This document shows positions 9,688 to 19,317 of a stretch of 48,960 bases of DNA, piece by piece (position 1 is the first letter of the stretch; each line of letters starts with the position of its first letter). The stretch comes from Rubrivivax sp. (GTDB lineage: Bacteria; Pseudomonadota; Gammaproteobacteria; Burkholderiales; Burkholderiaceae_C), in the NCBI GenBank assembly GCA_030680415.1, contig JAUXVE010000047.1, positions 1-48,960 of the forward strand, written 5' to 3'. Position numbers and translations under genes: made by a program. The notes under the pieces were generated by a model. The model did no database searches. It saw nothing but the letters and a program-made list of their open reading frames with translations, and was not told the origin of the DNA.

Positions 9688-10037
9688 GCGTGGTGCTTGT
9701 GCCTGTGGAAAGTGCGATGACCGACCGCAGTCCGGACGCACCATATTCATCATCCGGCCTTTCGGCCCCGTCGACGGTGCGCTGGCGCACGCTGCACCCG
9801 ATCCAGGCGCAGAGGGTGCCAGCCGGGAAAAGGCCGCGCGCCCGGCGCGCGTTGCTGCCGGCATGCCGTAGGACAAGGACGACGGCCGGTCCCGGCGTCG
9901 TCTGCTGGGCAGGGCAGTCGTCGAAGGCGACACTGGCGCGGCACATCCGGACGTGCCGCGCCTTGGGCGTCATCGCGTGCCCAAACCCGCGCCCGGAGTC
10001 GCCGGCATCGAGTCCCACCCCCACGCAAGGAGAAGTC
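9688..10037. other. Divergent intergenic region with strong hairpin
   Basis: This region separates the divergently transcribed cyclase and lipoprotein genes and should contain both promoters. A perfect inverted repeat, GGCGCGGCAC (9935-9944) and GTGCCGCGCC (9953-9962), can form a 10-bp stem with an 8-base loop. No T-run follows it, so it is more likely an operator or leader structure than a terminator. No gene is supported here. Confidence 0.5.
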
Positions 10038-10379
10038 ATGCAAATACGAACCCGGTTCCTGGCCCTGTCGGCCATCACCCTGCTGCTCGCTGCCTGCAGC
10101 AAGGAAAGTGTCCAACCGCCCCTGCCCCCGGTGGCGGCCAGCCCGACGGCAAGCGTCGGCATGGTCCCCCTGAGTGCCTCGCAGGGTTCCGACGCATCGG
10201 TGCCGTCGGCGACGTCGGTTTTCGCCGCGGAACCCCCAGCGTCCACGGCCGAGACCGCGTCGACCCGGACCAACGCCACGCTCTCCGACGCGCAAGAAAA
10301 GACCGCCATGCCGATGGCCGGCCAGGCCGACTCCCACTCCGCCCCGAAGGCCACGGACAAGAGCGCCAGTTCCCCGTAG
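10038..10379 (+). CDS. Small predicted lipoprotein
   Basis: The 113-residue product begins MQIRTRFLALSAITLLLAAC. This is a lipoprotein signal with lipobox LLAAC and Cys20 as the acylated residue. The mature part is rich in Ser, Ala, Thr and Pro, has no recognisable domain and is probably unstructured. The start is firm, with AAGGAG seven bases before the ATG. No function can be assigned. Confidence 0.72.
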   Translation: MQIRTRFLALSAITLLLAACSKESVQPPLPPVAASPTASVGMVPLSASQGSDASVPSATSVFAAEPPASTAETASTRTNATLSDAQEKTAMPMAGQADSHSAPKATDKSASSP

Positions 10380-10683
10380 TCGCGCACTGCGCCCCTCCTG
10401 CGCACGGCGCAACCCCGGCGCCGTCCGCAGCCGACCCTGCAGGCGGCTCGACAGCGCCTTCAGCAGACCCGGGCCGAGCCGCACATCCGGCTGCGGGGTT
10501 TGGGTCTTGTGGACAGGCGCCTTTCAAACACGCGGGCCGCCAGACTCAATCCACACGCCGCGCCCTGTCGGGCCGCGCACCACCGCGCCGCTCGACGGTC
10601 TCCATCATTGCTGCCGCCGGCCCCAACGTTCCCGGCCGGCGACAGGCGTCGTACCGGAGGGCAATCGATCTCGACCGTGCCGC
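10380..10683. other. Convergent intergenic region
   Basis: This region lies between the stop codons of the lipoprotein gene and the facing secreted-protein gene. I see no supported gene and no clear intrinsic terminator with a T-run. Confidence 0.4.
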
Positions 10684-11169
10684 TCACGGAAGCTTGTAGC
10701 TGCCCTTGGCGTGCCGGCAAGCCTGCATCGTGCCCTCGCGGATCGGCTTCACCCGCGGCAGGGACTCGACCACCCCGCTGCCGGTGATGCCGGCGTACTT
10801 GCCGGTACCGCCCAGAATCTCGAACACATAGCCCTGCGGGCCCATGCTGTCGGTACCGAAGAGGCGATCACCTGCGCTGTCTCGGTGAACACAGTGGCCT
10901 TGGCTCCTGGCCTTGCCGCCGCGGTACTCGAAGGTGCCGCTGCATTCCAGACTCATCGTCTCGACCGGGCCGCCCGCCGAGTGCGACACGCCGGTCACCA
11001 AATATGTGCCCGCAGTGAACTCCGGCGTGGCGATGGTGGTGTGGACCGGGCCGCCAAAGCAGTGCGTCCACTCCCAGGTGCCCTCCTTGGGCATCTGCGC
11101 CATCGCTGCTGCCGGCATCAGGCACAGCGCCGCCAGCCAGGCCGCCGTCGAAATGTTCCTTACACTCAT
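10684..11169 (-). CDS. Secreted protein of unknown function
   Basis: The 161-residue product begins with a signal peptide (MSVRNISTAAWLAALCLM, then PAAAMAQ). The mature part contains the segment FEILGGTGKYAGITGSG. That motif recalls the barrel of dirigent/allene-oxide-cyclase-like proteins, but the resemblance is too weak for a call. It has four cysteines after the signal, which could form disulfides in the periplasm. The ATG was chosen because GGAGG stands five bases upstream; a GTG six bases earlier is the alternative. It faces the BTAD regulator gene across a 117-bp divergent promoter region. Confidence 0.75.
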   Translation of the reverse strand: MSVRNISTAAWLAALCLMPAAAMAQMPKEGTWEWTHCFGGPVHTTIATPEFTAGTYLVTGVSHSAGGPVETMSLECSGTFEYRGGKARSQGHCVHRDSAGDRLFGTDSMGPQGYVFEILGGTGKYAGITGSGVVESLPRVKPIREGTMQACRHAKGSYKLP

Positions 11170-11286
11170 GGTCACCTCCGTAGGTCAATGGGTGCCCGTC
11201 AGTGTGCCGACGGTCCGTCTCGCCGAGCGTGAGCAGGCCGTTAGCGCATCGTTATGATGGTCCGGTCGGAACATGGCGGGGCTGCG

Positions 11287-12879
11287 ATGCCGGCGTGGAC
11301 GTTGCGTTTGCTGGGCCAAACAACGATCGAATCGTCACAAGGCGTGCGGCCGCTTTTGCTCGGTCGCAAGGGTGGCGCGCTGCTCGCTTGCGTGGCCAGC
11401 CATGGAAGCGCCGGCGTCCCGCGCAGCCGACTGCTCTGCCTGCTCTGGGACCACACCGCCCTCGAAGATGCCCGCAACGCGCTGCGGCAGTGTCTGCACC
11501 AAGTGCGCACCGAGCTCGGTGAAGCTGCCGAGATCCTGTCCAGTTCGGCCGACCGTCTCGTGTTGCAAGAGGACCTGTGCCGCGTCGACGCGCGCCAGTT
11601 CGAGGCCCTGGCCTCGCAGACGCGGGAAGCGGCATTGCGCGCTGCCGCGGCCCTGTACCGCGGCGAATTCGCCGAGGGGATCGAGGCGGGCACCGAATTC
11701 GGCCTGTGGGCCCAGATCGAGCGCCAACGCCTCGATGATCTGGCCCACGGCGTGGTGGCACATCTGAGCGAACTCAGGCTCGACGACGCCGCGCTCGACG
11801 ACGCGATTCGTCTCGGATGCCGGCTGCACGCAGCCGACCGCGCGCACGAGGGGACCGCGCGCGCGCTGATGCGCCTTTACGCGCGTGCCGGGCTGCGCTC
11901 GAAGGCGGTGGAAGTGTGGATCGACTGCCGACGCAGCCTGCGCGATGAACTGGGCGTGGAGCCGAGCGAGCAGACGGGTCAACTGGCCGCTGAGCTGATG
12001 GACGACGGCGCTTGCGCCGAATCGCGCAATGCGCGGCGCGGCCCATCGGCATGGCGCTCGATTGCATTGTCTGATCCGGACGCCGCGCGGCGCTCGAGCG
12101 AGGACGCGCAGCTGCTGGATTTGATGCTGCGCGGATGGCAACTCTTCTCGACCTATACGGCCGACGGACACGCGAAGGCAAGGACGGCCTACGAGAAGGT
12201 GGTCGAGCTTGCGCCGAACCACGCCGAGGCGATCACACTGCTGGGCTGGACCCACTGGTTCGATGCAATCAGCGGTTGGTCGACGGACCCGCAGGCGAGC
12301 GAACGGAAGGCGGCCGAACTGGCCGCGCGGGCACTGGACTGTGGCGGCGGCATTGCGCCGCCCCACGGCCTGATGGGCAAGGTGCTGCTGTGGCGAGCGC
12401 GGCATGCCGAGGCGCTCATGCATCTGGAGCGGGCGGCGACTTTGGCCCCCACGTATGCCTACATGCAGTTCCACATGGGCGATGCGCTCGTCTGGTGCGG
12501 CCGTCCCGCAGACTCGTTGGTGTACATCGACCGAGCGCTGAAGCTCAACGCGAACGACTGCGGTGTGTTCCTCACGATCCGCGGGATGGCACAGTGGATG
12601 GCGCATGACGCTGCGCAAGCGCGCGCCACCTTCGAGAGCGCCATTCGACGCAACCCGTCCTATCCCTGGGCGCACGGCATGCTGGCCGTGGTACATCACG
12701 AGGCGGGGAACTTGGCGTCCGCACGCCGCGAGGCCCACGCCGGGCACCGATTCAATCGACGCTTCAGCCTGCATTTCGCCGAGCACGTGATGCCATTCTT
12801 GTTGCCTGAGCACCGCGAGCGCGTTGTTGAAGCCTGGCGGGTTGCGGGCCTGCCGAACGAGGAATCCGCTCGGCACTGA
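11287..12879 (+). CDS. BTAD/TPR-type transcriptional regulator
   Basis: The product has about 530 residues. The N-terminus (about 1-90) is an OmpR-like winged helix of the SARP kind, beginning MPAWTLRLLGQTTIE, with RSRLLCLLWDHTALEDARNALRQCL. A bacterial transcriptional activation domain follows (about 95-240, with ALMRLYARAGLRSKAVEVW and DELGVEPSEQT). The remainder (about 280-510) is a series of TPR-like helices (YEKVVELAPNHAEAITLLGW, HLERAATLAPTYAYMQFHMG). Proteins of this build activate transcription and may sense small molecules or partners through the TPR part. The start is the ATG at 11287; one at 11254 is less suited to the domain. The likely target is its divergent neighbour, by position only. 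Confidence 0.82.
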   Translation: MPAWTLRLLGQTTIESSQGVRPLLLGRKGGALLACVASHGSAGVPRSRLLCLLWDHTALEDARNALRQCLHQVRTELGEAAEILSSSADRLVLQEDLCRVDARQFEALASQTREAALRAAAALYRGEFAEGIEAGTEFGLWAQIERQRLDDLAHGVVAHLSELRLDDAALDDAIRLGCRLHAADRAHEGTARALMRLYARAGLRSKAVEVWIDCRRSLRDELGVEPSEQTGQLAAELMDDGACAESRNARRGPSAWRSIALSDPDAARRSSEDAQLLDLMLRGWQLFSTYTADGHAKARTAYEKVVELAPNHAEAITLLGWTHWFDAISGWSTDPQASERKAAELAARALDCGGGIAPPHGLMGKVLLWRARHAEALMHLERAATLAPTYAYMQFHMGDALVWCGRPADSLVYIDRALKLNANDCGVFLTIRGMAQWMAHDAAQARATFESAIRRNPSYPWAHGMLAVVHHEAGNLASARREAHAGHRFNRRFSLHFAEHVMPFLLPEHRERVVEAWRVAGLPNEESARH

Positions 12880-13099
12880 GTGGCGCCGGAGGCCGGCGGC
12901 CGGCGGCCAGCAGGCCGGCTGGCCGTGAATGACCGCAGCCGCAAAGCTGACCGCTGACAACATAGCGCAGACCATTGTGCTGAGCCTCACGGCGCCCAGG
13001 CCACGACCATCGACTGTTAGCGGTCTTGGGGGCGGATTGGCCGCCCCGGCGAAAGCCGGCGCCGTGGCCGCATCGCCACACGATGTCCCAGAGGCGGTT
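12880..13099. other. Intergenic region left of the island
   Basis: There is no supported gene. It starts with a GC-rich stretch of repeated GGCCGGC-type words that could fold into a hairpin after the regulator gene. The 76 bases that follow this region, up to 13,175, have the layout of an island end and are listed separately. Confidence 0.4.
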
Positions 13100-13118
13100 T
13101 AGGACACGTCTAGGACAC
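13100..13118. repeat. TAGGACAC doublet, 11-bp period, outside attL
   Basis: TAGGACAC occurs at 13100-13107 and 13111-13118. The 11-bp period and the position relative to a terminator hairpin and the tRNA 3' fragment copy the arrangement at the right end of the island (40158-40178). I infer arm-type binding sites of a different integrase, left from another element at the same tRNA. Confidence 0.5.
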
Positions 13119-13123
13119 TGAAA

Positions 13124-13147
13124 CGAAAACGGCGCCCGAGGGTGCCG
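13124..13147 (-). terminator. Terminator behind the tRNA 3' fragment
   Basis: On the minus strand a GC-rich hairpin with an 8-bp stem including one G-T pair (13130-13137 with 13140-13147) is followed by TTTTCG. It stands about 30 bases behind the tRNA 3' fragment, where a tRNA terminator is expected. It is a close relative of the hairpin at 40184-40208. Confidence 0.6.
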
Positions 13148-13175
13148 CCAAGTATTTGATTCAATTGGTGTTATC

Positions 13176-13222
13176 TGGTGGGCGGTGCAGGGTTCGAACC
13201 TGCGACCCCTGCCGTGTGAAGG
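13176..13222 (-). repeat. attL: 3' part of tRNA-Val(CAC)
   Basis: These 47 bases are identical to 40225-40271. They hold the tRNA sequence from the anticodon region through the T arm to CCA, read on the minus strand. Beyond 13222 the sequence diverges from the tRNA, so this is a fragment and not a gene. It is the left boundary of the island. Confidence 0.88.
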
Positions 13223-13309
13223 GTGGGAATGTGGACAATCCAGGACGCCGCTGGACATCATCTTCATAGGTAAAGTTGTCCTGGATCATCCGTCGAAGTC
13301 TGGGTATGA

Positions 13310-13331
13310 TTTTCATACTTTTTTCATACTT
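13310..13331 (+). repeat. Tandem TTTTCATACTT repeat, left end
   Basis: Two exact copies of TTTTCATACTT stand head to tail at 13310-13320 and 13321-13331. They lie 16 bases before the integrase start and 88 bases inside attL. The core TTTTCATAC recurs as a doublet with the same 11-bp period at the right end (40158-40178). They are probable arm-type integrase binding sites. Confidence 0.65.
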
Positions 13332-13346
13332 CGCTGCGAGGGCGCC

Positions 13347-14531
13347 ATGGGCACGATCAATCTGGGCAAGGTCGAAGCGCGCAACCGCCTGGCGCCGCGC
13401 CGCGACCCCTACTGGCAGCGCATAGAGGCGGGCTGCTTCCTCGGCTACCGCAAGATGACCGCCGATGCCGCCGGAACGTGGCTGGCCCGCAATCGCGACA
13501 ACACCACCGGGAAGCAGCTTCAGAGCCCCTTGGGCGAGTTCAGCGACTACCCGGCGCATGCCCGCTTCGACATCGCCAGCAAGGCAGCCCGGGACTGGTT
13601 TGCCCACTTGGGCCGGGGTGGCAAGGCGAAGGCAATCACCGTGAAGGTGGCCTGCGCGAACTACGTCAAGCACTTGACCAGCGCGGGCAAGGCGCAGGCC
13701 GCTCTGGACACCGAGAAGCGCTTCGCCCGTTGGGTGGATGACCACAAGATCGGCGGCATCACACTGCAGAAACTCAAGCCCGGCGACATCGACGGGTGGC
13801 GTAAGGGACTGGCCGCAACGCCCACCATTCCGCACGACAAGAAGAGCAAGACGCCGACACGGGCACGGAGCGCGAGCACGCTCAACCGCGACATGACATC
13901 GCTTCGCGCGGCACTGAACCTGGCCGTCGAGAACGGCGACGCCACCAGCGACGCTGCGTGGAAGGTGAAGCTGCGGCCCGTGAAAGACGCCGACCGCCGC
14001 CGCGACGTGTACCTCGACCTGACACAGCGCCGCGCACTGATCGCCAAGGCGCCTGCCGACCTGGCCGTGTTCCTGAGCGCCCTGTCGCTGGTGCCGTTGC
14101 GCCCCGGGGCCATGGCCGCGCTGGTGGCCGGCAGCTTCGACAAGCGCTTGTCCACGTTCACCATCGGCAAGGACAAGCACGGGCAGGACCGCAAGATCAC
14201 GCTGCCGCCGGCCACCGCCGCCTTCTTCGCCGAACAATGCAAAGGCAAGCTGCCCACGGCGCCACTGCTGGCCCGGGCCGATGGGTCGGCGTGGAACAAG
14301 GATGCGTGGAAGTACCCGATCAAGGACGCCGTGATTGCGGCCGAGTTGCCGGCTGCCGCCACGGCCTACGCGCTGCGGCACTCCACCATCACCGACCTGA
14401 TTGCCCTGCACAAGCTCGACACGCTGACAGTGGCGCAGTTGTCGGGCACGAGCCTGCTGATGATCGAGAAGCACTACGGGCACCTGTTGCGCGAGCACGC
14501 GGCGAAGGCGTTGGCATCCCTCACGCTGTAG
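13347..14531 (+). CDS. Tyrosine recombinase, island integrase
   Basis: The 394-residue product catalyses integration and excision at the tRNA attachment site. The catalytic region shows the first arginine in VPLRPGAMAAL (about residue 251), the ALRHSTITDL box (about 342-351) and the nucleophile tyrosine in IEKHYGHLL (about 376). The N-terminal part is a core-binding SAM-like region. The ATG has GAGG nine bases upstream. It is the first gene inside attL and reads inward. The TTTTCATAC doublets beside it and at the far end are likely its arm sites. Which of the two integrases acts on the tRNA repeat is not certain, but this one lies next to the repeat. Confidence 0.9.
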   Translation: MGTINLGKVEARNRLAPRRDPYWQRIEAGCFLGYRKMTADAAGTWLARNRDNTTGKQLQSPLGEFSDYPAHARFDIASKAARDWFAHLGRGGKAKAITVKVACANYVKHLTSAGKAQAALDTEKRFARWVDDHKIGGITLQKLKPGDIDGWRKGLAATPTIPHDKKSKTPTRARSASTLNRDMTSLRAALNLAVENGDATSDAAWKVKLRPVKDADRRRDVYLDLTQRRALIAKAPADLAVFLSALSLVPLRPGAMAALVAGSFDKRLSTFTIGKDKHGQDRKITLPPATAAFFAEQCKGKLPTAPLLARADGSAWNKDAWKYPIKDAVIAAELPAAATAYALRHSTITDLIALHKLDTLTVAQLSGTSLLMIEKHYGHLLREHAAKALASLTL

Positions 14532-14555
14532 ACGACGGGCGCCGCCAGTAGGCAC

Positions 14556-14591
14556 AGGAGAATTAATCCAATGGATTACACTCCACCCTGA
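14556..14591 (+). promoter_or_regulatory. Leader mini-ORF and palindrome before toxin gene
   Basis: AGGAG at 14556-14560 serves an ATG at 14571 that encodes only MDYTPP before a TGA. That TGA overlaps the toxin ATG as TGATG (14589-14593). The toxin has no good ribosome binding site of its own, so it may be translated by coupling to this peptide. The inverted repeat TAATCC (14564-14569) and GGATTA (14573-14578) overlaps the leader start and could be the operator of the antitoxin. Confidence 0.5.
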
Positions 14592-14929
14592 TGCTGCTGA
14601 CCGTCGCCGAACTGCCCGAGTACCTGCGCGCGGCGACCAGGCTGCTGGCCGACGCCGACCGCCGGGCCATCGTGGACCACCTGGCGACCTACCCCAAAGC
14701 TGGCGACCTGATCGAAGGCACTGGGGGCGTGCGCAAGCTGCGCTGGGCGCGCGACGGCCGGGGCAAGAGCGGCGGTGTGCGGGTGATCTACTACTTTCAC
14801 AGCGAGGCGATGCCGCTGTATCTGTTGACGATGTTTGCCAAGAACGAGCGCGCCAACCTGAGCAAGGCCGAGCGCAACGCGCTGGTCGGCCTGGTGAACG
14901 TGCTGGTGCAGATCTGGCTTGAAAGGTGA
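14591..14929 (+). CDS. RelE/HigB-like toxin
   Basis: The 112-residue product resembles RelE-superfamily toxins of the type paired with a following XRE antitoxin. Its segments are VAELPEYLRAATRLLADADRR, IEGTGGVRKLRWARDGRGKSGGVRVIYYF and LYLLTMFAKNERANLSKAER. The last is typical of the C-terminal end of this toxin family, which cleaves mRNA at the ribosome. The gene precedes its antitoxin with a 4-bp gap, the reversed order typical of HigBA-like pairs. It should stabilise the island. Confidence 0.85.
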   Translation: MLLTVAELPEYLRAATRLLADADRRAIVDHLATYPKAGDLIEGTGGVRKLRWARDGRGKSGGVRVIYYFHSEAMPLYLLTMFAKNERANLSKAERNALVGLVNVLVQIWLER

Positions 14930-14933
14930 CGTG

Positions 14934-15218
14934 ATGGGCAAGGCATTCGAGAGCATCAAGCAGGGCCTGACCGAGGCCATCGGCCACGCCAAGGGCACGC
15001 AGGCCGGCGTGAAGGTGTGGCGCCCCGCGCCCGTGGACGTGGCCGCCGTGCGTGGCCGCCTGGGCTTCACCCAGGCGCAGTTTGCGGCGCGCTTCGGCGT
15101 GTCGGTGGCGACACTGCGGCACTGGGAGCGTGGCGACCGCAACCCCCAAGGCCCGGCGCTGGTGCTGCTGAACCTGATCGACCGCGACCCAGCCGGCGTG
15201 CTGCGGGCTTTGTCCTGA
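14934..15218 (+). CDS. XRE-family antitoxin (HigA-like)
   Basis: The 94-residue product has an N-terminal tail for toxin binding. A C-terminal helix-turn-helix follows (about residues 40-65: RGRLGFTQAQFAARFGVSVATLRHWERG), then a short end with GPALVLLNLIDRDP. It neutralises the RelE-like toxin and represses the pair. The ATG at 14934 follows AAAGG. It is co-transcribed with the toxin gene. The next gene faces it from the other strand after 60 bases. Confidence 0.87.
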   Translation: MGKAFESIKQGLTEAIGHAKGTQAGVKVWRPAPVDVAAVRGRLGFTQAQFAARFGVSVATLRHWERGDRNPQGPALVLLNLIDRDPAGVLRALS

Positions 15219-15278
15219 CTACCTCAGGCGGTGGCGCGGCAATCAGCCGCAACGAGGATGGAGCGACCCGATGCCTGT

Positions 15279-18638
<3,360 letters not shown>

Positions 18639-18651
18639 GGGTGGACTGCTG

Positions 18652-18999
18652 CTATTCGTTTGATTGAAGTGCAGCGCGAAGCTGCGCGGCGAGCGGCGGT
18701 AGTCCCTCGTTAACCGACTCCCACAGCACGTCCGAGTCGATGTCGAAGTACGCATGCACGAGTCGGTTGCGCATGCCAACGATCGCACCCCAGGCAATGT
18801 CGGGGAGCGCCTCGCGCGTCTGTATCGATATCTTGGCCGCCGCTTCGCCGACCACGGTAATCGCGTGCACCAGGGCGAAACGCAACATCACGTCGCCGTC
18901 CAGGTCGGCGCGGCTTCTGCCGGCACAGAACCGGAACGCCTGCTCGCAGGCATCGAACATGTGCCGCAGGCGCACCACGTCGTTCTCAGGCAGCGACAT
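18652..18999 (-). CDS. hepT: HepT-type HEPN toxin
   Basis: The 115-residue HEPN protein has the complete toxin motif R-x4-H-x-Y as MRNRLVHAY (Arg77, His82, Tyr84). HepT proteins cleave RNA. The cognate MntA nucleotidyltransferase blocks them by adding AMP to the tyrosine of this motif. All three key residues are present, so the toxin should be active and controllable. It overlaps mntA by 14 bases, mntA being upstream. It is embedded in the defence-like block, 13 bases before the Swt1-HEPN/DUF499 gene. It could guard the block or be one of its effectors. Confidence 0.87.
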   Translation of the reverse strand: MSLPENDVVRLRHMFDACEQAFRFCAGRSRADLDGDVMLRFALVHAITVVGEAAAKISIQTREALPDIAWGAIVGMRNRLVHAYFDIDSDVLWESVNEGLPPLAAQLRAALQSNE

Positions 19000-19288
19000 A
19001 CAGTTCCTCGGACTCGCGCTGCACCTGGTCGCGGAAGTAGCGGCTCAATTCCGCCGGCGTGCGCAGATCCACCTTGCGCCCACCGAGAAGGGCCGAAAGC
19101 TCGATCTCGATGTTGGCCAGATCGAAGTACGTCGTTCGGGCATCCGGCAGGAACTCCACCAGCAAGTCGACATCGCTGTCTGGCCGCGCGGTGCCCTTCA
19201 ACTGCGAGCCGAAGAGCGACAGCCTGCGGATGCGGTGGCGCCGGCAGATCGGTGCCAGTTCAGCCGCCGAAACGTCAATCAGCCCCAT
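18986..19288 (-). CDS. mntA: MntA-type nucleotidyltransferase antitoxin
   Basis: This minimal nucleotidyltransferase of 100 residues has the signature GS-x10-DxD (Gly27, Ser28, Asp39, Asp41) in LFGSQLKGTARPDSDVDLLVEF. It should AMPylate the HepT toxin encoded next to it. The start has a perfect AAGGAG six bases before the ATG, so it can be translated independently inside the long transcript. It lies 29 bases after the kinase gene and overlaps hepT. The third acidic residue of the fold is probably in RKVDLRTP. Confidence 0.88.
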   Translation of the reverse strand: MGLIDVSAAELAPICRRHRIRRLSLFGSQLKGTARPDSDVDLLVEFLPDARTTYFDLANIEIELSALLGGRKVDLRTPAELSRYFRDQVQRESEELYVAA

Positions 19289-19317
19289 GGTGTTCTCCTT
19301 GTCCCTTGCAGCACGGC

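Noticed and set aside
13176..13250. Possible second tRNA-Val gene at the left repeat
   Set aside because: Only the 3' part is present. The D arm and the 5' acceptor strand are missing after position 13222.
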